A stretch of 64,000 nt of DNA from Paenibacillus antri (GTDB taxonomy: Bacteria; Bacillota; Bacilli; Paenibacillales; YIM-B00363), in contig NZ_VCIW01000004.1 of the NCBI RefSeq assembly GCF_005765165.1, forward strand, positions 148,542 to 212,541, given 5' to 3'. Shown in pieces: positions 25,341 to 33,919 of the stretch (position 1 is the stretch's first letter; each line of letters begins with the position of its first letter). The position numbers and the translations under genes were made by a program. The notes under the pieces are model-generated. The model was not told the DNA's origin and made no database searches. It saw only the letters and a list, made by a program, of their open reading frames with translations.

Positions 25341-26450
25341 CTAGACGTATCTCTCGGCGATCGCATCGATCTCCCGACGGATGCGTTCCCGCGCCGAATC
25401 GACGACCGAGAAATTCATCGCTTGCCCGTAGATGCGTTCCAATTCGTCGTGAAGCGACTTCGCCGTCGCCAAGTGCCCGATCGACTCCTTCATCTTAGAG
25501 GAATATCGTTGCTTCAAGTCGCGTATAGCGTCCGCGTGCGCTTCGTCCGTTCCGGGCTTGATGCAGCGCGCGTACATATCCAGGATTTCATCGGATTCCC
25601 GTTCGGGAAAATACTCGTGCGGCGCCGTGCTGTCGAAGATGGCGAAGCCGAGCTCCCGGACGATGACCATGTCCAAGCTGTTCGGGTCGAAGCCGCAATG
25701 GTAGATTTCTACATCGTAACCTCGCTCCGTCGCGGCCGCCGCGACCTTCTTCAGCAGGGTCGACTTGCCGGAGCCGGGTCTCCCCTTGATGAGTATTCTA
25801 CGCTTCAGCCCTTCGGTCAAGTTCGGTACGAAGTCGACCGCGCCGGACGGAGTGGCAGCCCCCAAAAACCGGCGGTCGACGCGGCTTTTCTTCCCGGTTC
25901 CGCTGTTCGGGAACAATGAACCGATGTATTCCCGGGTCAGCCGATCCGCTTCCTCGAAATCCATATTTTCGATATAAATCTTTTCCCAGTCGTCATGGAT
26001 TCGCAGCGCTTCCGCAAAGCCGGCATACGCGCGGTCGTACGCCAGTTTGATCTGATCGTTCAACGCTTCGATTTCGCTTCTCCGGTCGGCCAGCGCGGAC
26101 GCGTCCCAGGCTTCCCCGAGATTCACGTACTGCTCGACCGCACCGGGAAGCCGGGGTTCGACGACATGAGGCGACGTGCCGTCGACGATGCCGACGCCAA
26201 GCCCGGGCGCGACGACGCCGTCGAGCGAATCGTTATCCGACGCGCAGTGGATGTACCAGACGTCGTGACCGGAACGAACCATGGCGTCGCCGACGGCGCG
26301 GATGACGCCGGATTTTCCCGTACCGGGGCCGCCTTTCAGAATATACAGACGCCGAAGGTCTTGCAGCGACGAGTCGAATAAGTTGGCGAAGCCCTTGGCG
26401 GTATTGCCGCCGCAATAAAAATGCAAAATGTTCCCTGACATCGCGAACAT
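25341..26450 (-). CDS. Duplicated P-loop ATPase of unknown role
   Basis: 369 aa with two tandem nucleotide-binding halves. Walker A of the first is ILKGGPGTGKSG (about residue 40) and of the second ILIKGRPGSGKST (about 215). Each is followed by a parallel segment: HDVWYIHCASDNDSLDGVV and YDVEIYHCGFDPNSLDMVI. The protein therefore arose by duplication. I recall similar two-P-loop ATPases annotated only as hypothetical in Bacillales. A soluble nucleotide-driven kinase or regulatory ATPase is possible. The ATG at 26450 has AGGAG 7 bases upstream; the frame extends further but without support. It is divergent from the polysaccharide locus and shares its 279-bp upstream region. Confidence 0.75.
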   Translation of the reverse strand: MFAMSGNILHFYCGGNTAKGFANLFDSSLQDLRRLYILKGGPGTGKSGVIRAVGDAMVRSGHDVWYIHCASDNDSLDGVVAPGLGVGIVDGTSPHVVEPRLPGAVEQYVNLGEAWDASALADRRSEIEALNDQIKLAYDRAYAGFAEALRIHDDWEKIYIENMDFEEADRLTREYIGSLFPNSGTGKKSRVDRRFLGAATPSGAVDFVPNLTEGLKRRILIKGRPGSGKSTLLKKVAAAATERGYDVEIYHCGFDPNSLDMVIVRELGFAIFDSTAPHEYFPERESDEILDMYARCIKPGTDEAHADAIRDLKQRYSSKMKESIGHLATAKSLHDELERIYGQAMNFSVVDSARERIRREIDAIAERYV

Positions 26451-26729
26451 CACACCTCTCCTATAGGCAAATGTAATGCTGACATAGCACATCGTATTGC
26501 GAGCGCTGCCAATTGGTGCCCAATTTTCACGAAACGAACATAAATTCCATACTTTCATTACACTCGCCGGAAGCGTTCATATCGTTCACACTCCGATTAC
26601 AATAATCTCTGAACGTTTACAATATTTAGCACTTAGAACACAGACAAACGACTGCCTTCTGCTGTACGATAATTTCGCAAACAACAAAAATCGTCAAGAA
26701 ACGAGGTTTCTAGCAGAGGGAAGTGAACG
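26451..26729. other. AT-rich divergent intergenic region before the polysaccharide operon
   Basis: This 279-bp gap is noticeably AT-richer than the flanking genes. It holds two direct TTACAATA repeats exactly 20 bp apart (26597-26604 and 26617-26624), each containing TACAAT, a good -10 match. Two CGTTCA hexamers (26574 and 26583) and an inverted GAACGT (26611) lie nearby. No small gene or known riboswitch was recognised. Confidence 0.5.
26608..26622. promoter_or_regulatory. Near-consensus cre-like site upstream of the polysaccharide operon
   Basis: On the minus strand TTGTAAACGTTCAGA matches WTGNAANCGNWNNCW except for one base (C to G near the end). It overlaps the second TTACAATA repeat. 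CcpA control of polymer synthesis would be plausible, but a one-mismatch site is weak evidence. Confidence 0.3.
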
Positions 26730-28973
26730 ATGAAAAAGATGTCGAAGAAACTTTCGCTGTTGGCCTTGATCGGCACGGTCGCGGCGGCCGCGACGGCCTA
26801 TTCGTTCTGGCCGCCGACGGCCAAAGTCGAAAGCGCCGAAATCGAAGAAGGCGTCCGCGCGAAGTTTCGAGCCGAAGGCTCGCAGATCGAAGTATACGCC
26901 GATCAAGCTTGGCAGCCTTACTTCGCGAAGGGGGTCAACCTCGGCGCGACTACGCCCGGACATTTCCCCGGAGAACTCGCCGTCACGAAAGAAGAGTACA
27001 TGCGATGGTTCGGCATGATTCAAGAGATGGGAGCGAACGTGATCCGTGTTTATACGATTCTAAAGCCGGAATTTTACGAGGCATTGGTCGCATACAACGC
27101 GAAGCGCGACGGAGATCCGTTGTTCTTCATCCAGGGCGTGTGGAGCCCGGAGGAACAGTTGATCGAGGGTCAGGACGCGTTCGAGCCGGACGTGAAGCGG
27201 CAATTCGAGCAAGAAATCAGGGACGCGGTAGGAGCCGTATACGGCAAGGCGAAGCTCGAGCCCGATCCGCATTCGGGGAAGGCGAGCGGCACGTATATTT
27301 TTAACGCGGGACCGTATTTGATGGGATGGATTCTGGGCACTGAATGGGATCCCAAGATGGTGGATCGGACGAACCGGCTGCATCCCGACGTCCCCGCGTA
27401 CGAAGGCGTACACTTCCGAAGCAAACCCGAAGCCAGCCCCTTCGAACGTTGGTTGGCCGAGATGGTCGATATCGCGGCGCAATCCGAGCGGGAGCACGGG
27501 TGGCAGCATCCGATCGCCTTTTCCAATTGGGTGACGACCGATCCGCTGGAGCATCCCGGCGAGCCGTTATTCGAAGAAGATCTCGTCTCCGTCGACCCGC
27601 TCCATGTCGAAGCCGTCGATTGGGGGGCCGGATATTTCGCTTCCTACCACGTATATCCGTACTATCCGGATTTCTTCGCGTTCGACGCTACGTATCAGAC
27701 GATGACCAACGACGAAGGAGAGATCGATAGCTACCTGGCGTACATACATCGGCTGAAGCAGCATCACCGAGAGCTCCCGATCATGATTACCGAGTTCGGC
27801 GTTCCGGCGTCGCAGGGCGTCGCGCATACGGGTCTGCTGGGGCGCGACCAGGGCGGTCATAACGAAGCGCGCCAAGGCGAGATCGATCGCGAGTTGTTTC
27901 GGCACATTCACTCCGAAGGCTATTCCGGGGCGATTCTGTTTACGTGGCAGGACGAGTGGTTCAAGAAAACGTGGAACACGCTGCAGTACGACGTTCCCGA
28001 CCGCAGAGCATATTGGTACAACGCGCTGACGAACGAAGCGTTCTTCGGCGTGCTCGGGATGTACCCGAGCAAGGCGGAGACGATCCTGATCGACGGAGAC
28101 CCGTCGGATTGGGAACGATTGAAGGACGGAGAATGGAAGAGTTTAGAGATGGAAGCGGCCGGGTTCGAGGACATCCGGGTTTCCCACGACGAAGGGTACC
28201 TGTACCTTCTGCTTCGATTGTCCGAGCCGTTCGATCCCGCGAGACAGACCGTCTATATCGGATCGGATACGCTCCCCGGCGGCAACCGGCACGCGGAGGA
28301 GCTGCGAGGTTTGACGCTGGACGAAGGGTTGGAGACGGTCGTGGAGCTGTCGGGAGAAGAGGCGGGACGCATTCGAATCGCTTCCAATTACGATTTCCAT
28401 ACGCGGCTCTATCGCCACGCCGGGATGGAGCCGGTCGATCCGCAGGCGCTTCGGGACGACTCGGGGCTGTTCCATCCATGGCGTCTCGTGGTGAGCTACA
28501 AGCTGGAATATCCCGATTCCCGATTCGAGCATCCGTTCAAGGACGTCGACGTCGGCGAACTGATCCGGGGGACGAGCGACCCGGAAGATCCGGACTACGA
28601 TTCCAAGGCGATGTGGCAAACCGACGGAGAGGTCGTCGAGCTCCGAATCCCTTGGATGCTGCTCGGGTTCGCCGATCCCAGCTCGCTGCAGGCGATCAAC
28701 TACGAAGACGTCAAGAACGGCAAGCTGGGAACCAGCTTCGTCGACGGCGTGCTGTTGTTCCCTTGGATCGCGGACAATACGACGGGCGAGCTCATCGGCA
28801 TGCCTTCAGGCTCGAACGCGGAGCCGTATCCCGTTTCGACGCTCCCCCTTTATAAGTGGGAGGGGTGGGAGGACGTCGACGTGAAGTATGTGGAACGGCC
28901 GAAACAAAGCTATTACCTCATGCAGGAAGCTATGAAGGAAGTGAATACCCCCGTTACGGAAGGAGCTCCATAG
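26730..28973 (+). CDS. Membrane-anchored clan-A-like glycoside hydrolase with C-terminal beta-sandwich
   Basis: 747 aa. Residues 8-27 form a signal peptide or membrane anchor. Residues 50-420 read as a TIM barrel of the retaining GH clan A type, with a candidate acid/base Glu205 in GWILGTEWDP and nucleophile Glu355 in MITEFGVP. Residues 450-720 are beta-rich and open with ILIDGDPSDWERLKDG and YLYLLLRL, like a CBM9 or DOMON-type domain. The enzyme should act outside the membrane. As the first gene of an exopolysaccharide operon it probably trims or releases the polymer, as PslG or BcsZ do in other systems. The exact GH family was not identified. RBS GAGGGAAG precedes the ATG. Confidence 0.75.
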   Translation: MKKMSKKLSLLALIGTVAAAATAYSFWPPTAKVESAEIEEGVRAKFRAEGSQIEVYADQAWQPYFAKGVNLGATTPGHFPGELAVTKEEYMRWFGMIQEMGANVIRVYTILKPEFYEALVAYNAKRDGDPLFFIQGVWSPEEQLIEGQDAFEPDVKRQFEQEIRDAVGAVYGKAKLEPDPHSGKASGTYIFNAGPYLMGWILGTEWDPKMVDRTNRLHPDVPAYEGVHFRSKPEASPFERWLAEMVDIAAQSEREHGWQHPIAFSNWVTTDPLEHPGEPLFEEDLVSVDPLHVEAVDWGAGYFASYHVYPYYPDFFAFDATYQTMTNDEGEIDSYLAYIHRLKQHHRELPIMITEFGVPASQGVAHTGLLGRDQGGHNEARQGEIDRELFRHIHSEGYSGAILFTWQDEWFKKTWNTLQYDVPDRRAYWYNALTNEAFFGVLGMYPSKAETILIDGDPSDWERLKDGEWKSLEMEAAGFEDIRVSHDEGYLYLLLRLSEPFDPARQTVYIGSDTLPGGNRHAEELRGLTLDEGLETVVELSGEEAGRIRIASNYDFHTRLYRHAGMEPVDPQALRDDSGLFHPWRLVVSYKLEYPDSRFEHPFKDVDVGELIRGTSDPEDPDYDSKAMWQTDGEVVELRIPWMLLGFADPSSLQAINYEDVKNGKLGTSFVDGVLLFPWIADNTTGELIGMPSGSNAEPYPVSTLPLYKWEGWEDVDVKYVERPKQSYYLMQEAMKEVNTPVTEGAP

Positions 28974-30143
28974 GTGTATACGAATTTGAATGCAGCCGTC
29001 TATTTCTTATATGGCTTAATCGCCGTCAACCTCGTCCTTGCTTTGGTCCTGTACTGCGTGAAGCTGCATCACATTCGAATCCGCAAGACGCGGGAGAGGT
29101 TCCACAGGAAGTTCCGGGATTATCTCGTTTACATTCAAACGAATGTTGCGGGCGGCGAACGGCTGCGCACCCCGCCGATGAAGATGAGCGCCGTCGAGTC
29201 GAACGCGCTGCAGGATCGGTTGAACGACATGATCGAGGCGCTGTCGGGCGAACCGAGAGATCAGCTGATCGAGTTATGCGAACGATTGGGCTTCGTCCGC
29301 GCTCACTTGAACCGGCTGCGCGGGCGAAGTTATCGCGAGCGGGTGGACGCCGCGTATCATCTAGGCTGCATGAGGGCGAAGGAGGCGGTTCCGGCGTTGT
29401 TGGAGATGCTGCGGCATCATCGACTCGACTCGACGTTGTTCGTCATCGCTCGCGCCGTCGCGAAGTGCGCGCAAGACGCGAAGGATGTGAAAGAGATGTT
29501 ACGGATCATGACGACGAAGGGGAAGAGCTTCCCCGATCTGCTCGCGGATATCGTCGAGGAAGCGCGGATCGACCGAACGGCCTTGTTCGCCGAATTGCTG
29601 CAAGAGCCGCATCCGTCGCTCGTTCGCATCGCCTTCGCCGGTTTGAACGGCGCGTCGAACCCGAACCTCGCGGCGGCCGTCTACCGCTGCATCGACTCCG
29701 AGCACGCGGACATTCAGGAGAAAGCGATCGAGCTGTATCTGAAATCGTCCGCGATGCTGCCGAAGCACGTCGTCGCGCGATTGCTCGAACATCCGAGCGC
29801 GAACGTACGACTCCTGACGGCCGGCGCCTTGCGCGATCTGTCGCAGCCGACGTATGCGGACGCGATGCGTTCCTGCCTCCTGGACACGGATCCGCGCGTC
29901 GTAGCCGCCGGAGCGGAAGGGCTGCTCGGGCTCGGGTTACCCGGCATGGAGCTGTTCTGCGCTTCCGCCTGGGAACAGCGGGAGAGAGGAGAAGGCACCG
30001 CCTTGCAAGATCGAATCGAGGAGGAGCTCGCCGCGTTGTCGGAGCGGCTCGATACGCTCGACGGCCTGACCCGGTACAACGCATTGCTGTACGCATACGA
30101 GAAGACGTTCGGCAGAAACAAAAGAATCTATCGCGTCGTGTAG
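28974..30143 (+). CDS. Membrane-anchored HEAT-repeat protein
   Basis: 389 aa. An N-terminal membrane helix (about residues 7-27, YFLYGLIAVNLVLALVLYCV) is followed by a basic cytoplasmic stretch and then HEAT-like helical repeats from about residue 110. Examples are AAYHLGCMRAKEAVPALLEML and the later LLTAGALRDLSQPTYADAM. HEAT repeats form a curved surface for protein contacts. The gene begins with a GTG right after the preceding stop codon, with AAGGAG 8 bases upstream, and is followed 36 bases later by the polymer synthase. It may be a scaffold or regulator of that synthase at the inner membrane face. I know of no characterised homologue with this role. Confidence 0.8.
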   Translation: MYTNLNAAVYFLYGLIAVNLVLALVLYCVKLHHIRIRKTRERFHRKFRDYLVYIQTNVAGGERLRTPPMKMSAVESNALQDRLNDMIEALSGEPRDQLIELCERLGFVRAHLNRLRGRSYRERVDAAYHLGCMRAKEAVPALLEMLRHHRLDSTLFVIARAVAKCAQDAKDVKEMLRIMTTKGKSFPDLLADIVEEARIDRTALFAELLQEPHPSLVRIAFAGLNGASNPNLAAAVYRCIDSEHADIQEKAIELYLKSSAMLPKHVVARLLEHPSANVRLLTAGALRDLSQPTYADAMRSCLLDTDPRVVAAGAEGLLGLGLPGMELFCASAWEQRERGEGTALQDRIEEELAALSERLDTLDGLTRYNALLYAYEKTFGRNKRIYRVV

Positions 30144-30179
30144 TCCAGTCGTCCGAGGAAAAGAGGGGAAAATACCAAC

Positions 30180-31646
30180 GTGTGGAACGATCTATTTCGC
30201 ATCATCGAATACTATTTGCAGCAGAGCGCATGGTTGAACGGATTGCGAGATTTCTTATTCGCCTACAGCGTCTTCGCGGTCCTATACGTTATCGTTATTA
30301 CCGCGATTTACTTTCTCATTTTCGGCCTGTCGATTCGCAATATGTTCGCGCTGAAGCGAGGAATCCGCTATAACCGGGTGAAGAAGCTGTCCGGTTCGGG
30401 GCATGTGCCCGCCGTTTCTTTGTTGGTTCCCGCTTACAACGAGGAGCTGACGATTATCGAAAACGTCCGATCGCTCTTATCCCTCGATTATCCGGAATAC
30501 GAGGTGATCGTCATTAACGACGGCTCGAACGACGACACCTTCCGGACCATGATCGAGCAGTTCCGGCTGGAGCGCATTCGCCCGATGCTGAACCATCGAA
30601 TCAAAACGGCGGACATTCGAGGCGTCTATCACAATCCCGAGTACCCGTTCTTGTATTTCATCGATAAAGAGAACGGAGGCAAGGCCGATTCGCTCAATGC
30701 CGGTATCAATCTATCCCATTACGACTTGATCTCTACGATCGACGCGGACTCGCTGCTCGAGAAGGACGCCTTGACTCGCATCGCCAGGGTGTACATGGAA
30801 AATCCCGAGGATACCGTCGCGGTCGGCGGGAACGTGCGCATCGTCAACAGCTGCACGGTCGAGGGCGGCATCGTGAAGAACATTCGATTCCCGAAGCGGC
30901 TGCTTCCCGCGCTGCAGAACGTCGAATATTTGAAGGCATTCTTAGGCGGAAGAATCGGGTGGAGCGCCATTAACGGCTTGATCATCGTATCCGGCGCCTT
31001 CGGCGTGTTCCAGAAGGACAAGGTGATCGCGGTCGGCGGCTATCGGGGGGGCTATCCCGGCGAGGATATGAACATCGTCATCAAGCTGCACCGGTACTGC
31101 CTCGAGAACGACATCCCGTATCGGGTCGCCTTCTGTCCGGACGCGGTCTGCTGGACGCAAGCGCCGGATTCGTACCGCATTCTGAGCAGCCAACGGAAGC
31201 GTTGGGGCCGAGGAAACTTGAAAAATATGATCGAGGAAGGCGTCCACATGGCTTTTCGTCCGAGGTACAAGGTGTTCGGTCTGTTGACGTTGCCTTATAA
31301 CATCCTCTTCGAGACGTTAAATCCGTATATTCGCATTTCCGGACTGCTGGCGATCGTAGGGTATACGCTCTTAAGCATGACGGATTGGACGACGCTGGCG
31401 ATCTTCGCCCTCGTGAACTTCTTCTGCTGCTTCCTGCTCAGCCTCGGCGCGCTGCTGATCGAGGAGACGACCTTCAGCCGGTATCCGACCGTCGGCGACC
31501 TGAACAAGATGCTCTTATACTCGTTCTTCATGTTTCTGGGGTACCGACAGATCGGCGTGTGGTGGAGGCTCATGGGGCACATCGACTTCTTCCGCAACAA
31601 CAACTCGTGGGGAACGATGGTGCGAACGAACTTTAATAAATCCTGA
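30180..31646 (+). CDS. Family 2 processive-type glycosyltransferase (polysaccharide synthase)
   Basis: 488 aa. One or two N-terminal membrane helices (22-50) precede a GT-A domain with VSLLVPAYNEELTIIENVRSLL, the nucleotide-sugar Asp in VIVINDGSNDDT, GGKADSLNAGI, the metal motif TIDADS, a GED in PGEDMNIVIKLHR, and QRKRW. The last is the Q-x-x-R-W signature of processive synthases such as cellulose, chitin, hyaluronan and PNAG synthases. Three to four C-terminal membrane helices would form the export channel. Substrates are probably UDP-GlcNAc and possibly UDP-GlcNAcA, supplied by later genes of this operon. The GTG start has GAGGGGA upstream. No PilZ domain is fused to it. Confidence 0.9.
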   Translation: MWNDLFRIIEYYLQQSAWLNGLRDFLFAYSVFAVLYVIVITAIYFLIFGLSIRNMFALKRGIRYNRVKKLSGSGHVPAVSLLVPAYNEELTIIENVRSLLSLDYPEYEVIVINDGSNDDTFRTMIEQFRLERIRPMLNHRIKTADIRGVYHNPEYPFLYFIDKENGGKADSLNAGINLSHYDLISTIDADSLLEKDALTRIARVYMENPEDTVAVGGNVRIVNSCTVEGGIVKNIRFPKRLLPALQNVEYLKAFLGGRIGWSAINGLIIVSGAFGVFQKDKVIAVGGYRGGYPGEDMNIVIKLHRYCLENDIPYRVAFCPDAVCWTQAPDSYRILSSQRKRWGRGNLKNMIEEGVHMAFRPRYKVFGLLTLPYNILFETLNPYIRISGLLAIVGYTLLSMTDWTTLAIFALVNFFCCFLLSLGALLIEETTFSRYPTVGDLNKMLLYSFFMFLGYRQIGVWWRLMGHIDFFRNNNSWGTMVRTNFNKS

Positions 31647-31669
31647 TCCGTGGAAGGTAGTGACATCGT

Positions 31670-32479
31670 ATGACCGTGATGGTTCAAGATTCCGTTCATC
31701 AATTTAGCCGGCAGCTGTATCGCCTGACCCGAGAAGGGTACGCCAAGAACGAAGCGTGCGGGGTGATGCTGGCCGCATGCACGAATTCAAATCCAAGATT
31801 TCTAGTCCAGCTGCAGTCGTATTTGGCCAAGCACGAGCCGGAGCTGTCCACCGAATGTTATTACGACGAACCATCCCGAGTGCTGGGCGTCGTATTGGAA
31901 GGGCGGAGCTTGGCAAGCACGCATTACTTATCCTTAGTGTGCAAGGAGTTTCTCGAGCATCACCGCCTGTTGGACGGGCATCTCCTCGTCGCCGCCTTCC
32001 CGGAAGCCGGCGAACCGGAGGAGTCGATCGTGTCGCAGCTCGTGGCGGCGGCGACCCAGACGAGAGGGAGAAGCAGGGAAATCCGAATTTTTCTCGAGCA
32101 GCCGGCGAACCGGAGCGCTTCGTCGATTCTGCTCGCGGACACGGAGGAGACGAGCCGGGAGTTCATTAAGCTGCGCCTGGAGCTGAAAGGGTATGAAGTA
32201 TACGAAGCTAGGGACGGCTCGGAAGCGTTGGAAAAGTTCTCGATGTTCGCGCCCGACGTCGTCATTACCGAGCTTAATTTGCCGGTGCTCGACGGGTATC
32301 AGCTCATCGGCCGGATTCAAGAGGAGACGGACAAAGACGGCAAAGTGATCGTACTGACGGATAAGCAGACGACGAAAGACATGAACCGCGCCTTCGAGAT
32401 GGGGGCTTCGGATTACGTCACGAAGCCGTTCTCGATCTCCGAATTGGAGTGGAGGATCCGAAAGCTGCAATTTTCGTAA
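31670..32479 (+). CDS. Receiver-domain protein with Glu at the phospho-acceptor site
   Basis: 269 aa. Residues 1-145 are an unassigned alpha/beta region. Residues 150-268 are a CheY-like receiver. The acidic pocket is only partly kept (LLADTEE: Asp157 and Glu159, with Thr158 in place of the second Asp). The switch Thr230 and Lys252 (YVTKPFS) are present. The phosphorylated aspartate, expected in PDVVxxDLxLP, is Glu201 in PDVVITELNLP. Glu often mimics phospho-Asp, so this receiver may be permanently on or act only as a docking module. No kinase is adjacent. Sitting between the polymer synthase and the sugar-nucleotide genes, it may control synthase activity. That role is inferred. Confidence 0.82.
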   Translation: MTVMVQDSVHQFSRQLYRLTREGYAKNEACGVMLAACTNSNPRFLVQLQSYLAKHEPELSTECYYDEPSRVLGVVLEGRSLASTHYLSLVCKEFLEHHRLLDGHLLVAAFPEAGEPEESIVSQLVAAATQTRGRSREIRIFLEQPANRSASSILLADTEETSREFIKLRLELKGYEVYEARDGSEALEKFSMFAPDVVITELNLPVLDGYQLIGRIQEETDKDGKVIVLTDKQTTKDMNRAFEMGASDYVTKPFSISELEWRIRKLQFS

Positions 32480-32521
32480 TCTTAACGTTACTATTCTAAC
32501 GAATCGAAAGGTGGAACTTCT

Positions 32522-33877
32522 ATGATGTATTTCAACCGTTTGAAGGACCGACTGCAAAATAAAACCGCCAAGGTCGGCGTCGTCGGACTCGGCTACGTCG
32601 GGCTGCCGCTGAGCATGGAGATGGTGAAGGGCGGGTTCATCGTCTTCGGCATCGACACGGACGAACGCAAGGTGGACTCGCTGCGACGGGGGAAGTCGTA
32701 CATCCAAGACGTGCCCGACGCGGCGGTGGCCGACGCGGTGAACGCCGGGATGTTCTTCCCGACGTCGGCGTACGACGTCATGAAGGAGCTCGACATGATC
32801 AGCATTTGCGTGCCGACGCCGCTGAGCGAAAATCAAGACCCGGATACATCGTTCATCAAGAGCGTCGTTCACGAAATCAAGAAGCATATGCAAAAAGGGA
32901 CTTTAATCGTGTTGGAAAGTACGACGTACCCCGGCACGACGGAGGAGCTGATCCAATTCGAGCTGGAGGCGCAAGGCCTTACGGCGGGCAAGGATTTCTT
33001 CCTGTGCTTCTCGCCGGAGCGGGTAGATCCCGGAAATCGCAATTACAACACTTATAACACCCCGAAGGTGATCGGCGGCACCACGGAGGCGTGCAAGGAG
33101 CTCGGCGTCCTGCTGTACGGACACGTCGTGAAGACGGTCGTTCCGGTGTCGAGCCCGAAGGTCGCGGAGATGTCGAAGCTGCTGGAAAACACGTTCCGAA
33201 GCGTCAACATCGCCTTCGTCAACGAGCTGGCGATGATGTGCGACCGGATGGAGATCGACGTCTGGGAAGTCATTCGCGCCGCCTCGACGAAGCCGTTCGG
33301 ATTTATGCCGTTCCACCCCGGCCCGGGCATCGGCGGCCATTGCATCCCGCTCGATCCGATGTACTTGTCGTGGAAGGCGAAGGAATATCGATTCTACAGC
33401 AAGTTTATCGAGCTGGCGCAATCGATCAACGACAATATGCCCGAGTACGTACTCACCAAGACCGCGCAGGTGCTTAATAAGTACGCCAAGTCGATTCGAA
33501 ATTCGAAGGTGCTCATCCTCGGCATGGCGTATAAGCCTGACGTAGACGATCTGCGCGAGTCGCCCGGTCTCGAGGTGTACGAGCTGTTCCGAGGTAGCGG
33601 AGCCTTCGTTGACTACTACGACCCTTACGCCACCTCCTTCAAGGACGAGCGCGGCGCCGTCGTAACCTCCGTCGCGTACGATCCGGCGGCGTTCGCCCGG
33701 TACGACTGCATGGTGTTCATCACGAATCACCGTTGCTTCAGCTACCATGAGCTCGCCGCGCTGGGCGTGCCGATCATCGATACGCGCAACGCCTTCGCCG
33801 GCATTCAATCGGACAACATCTACAAATTAGGCACGGGCATCAAGTCGTCGGAAGCGAAGCTGGCCGTCGGCGTCTGA
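32522..33877 (+). CDS. Nucleotide-sugar dehydrogenase, WbpA-type UDP-GlcNAc 6-dehydrogenase
   Basis: 451 aa. The NAD-binding fold KVGVVGLGYVGLPLSMEM (residues 17-34), the SPERVDPGN segment and the catalytic Cys274 in GPGIGGHCIPLDPMYLSWKA are present. UDP-glucose dehydrogenases of the Ugd/TuaD type have GGSCFPKD at this site, while GGHCIP followed by PxYLxWKA is the WbpA/WecC-type pattern of N-acetylhexosamine dehydrogenases. The most likely reaction is UDP-GlcNAc to UDP-N-acetylglucosaminuronate with two NAD. The next genes build UDP-GlcNAc, which supports that substrate. The polymer may thus contain uronic-acid residues. RBS AAAGGTGG precedes the ATG. Confidence 0.87.
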   Translation: MMYFNRLKDRLQNKTAKVGVVGLGYVGLPLSMEMVKGGFIVFGIDTDERKVDSLRRGKSYIQDVPDAAVADAVNAGMFFPTSAYDVMKELDMISICVPTPLSENQDPDTSFIKSVVHEIKKHMQKGTLIVLESTTYPGTTEELIQFELEAQGLTAGKDFFLCFSPERVDPGNRNYNTYNTPKVIGGTTEACKELGVLLYGHVVKTVVPVSSPKVAEMSKLLENTFRSVNIAFVNELAMMCDRMEIDVWEVIRAASTKPFGFMPFHPGPGIGGHCIPLDPMYLSWKAKEYRFYSKFIELAQSINDNMPEYVLTKTAQVLNKYAKSIRNSKVLILGMAYKPDVDDLRESPGLEVYELFRGSGAFVDYYDPYATSFKDERGAVVTSVAYDPAAFARYDCMVFITNHRCFSYHELAALGVPIIDTRNAFAGIQSDNIYKLGTGIKSSEAKLAVGV

Positions 33878-33919
33878 TCCTAAGATAGAGACATAACGGA
33901 GAGGAGAACCAAAATTTAT

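Noticed and set aside
26520..26534. A CodY-like box (AATTTTC half-site) before the polysaccharide operon.
   Set aside because: Only the left half matches; four mismatches in 15 positions is too weak.
32522..33877. A hyaluronan-type (GlcA/GlcNAc) operon, since a UDP-sugar dehydrogenase and GlmU/GlmS lie beside a GT2 synthase.
   Set aside because: The dehydrogenase active site is of the UDP-GlcNAc 6-dehydrogenase type, and no UDP-glucose pyrophosphorylase is present. The data do not support glucuronate.
33878..33919. A glmS ribozyme upstream of glmS.
   Set aside because: The gap is only 42 bp and contains just a leader and ribosome binding site.
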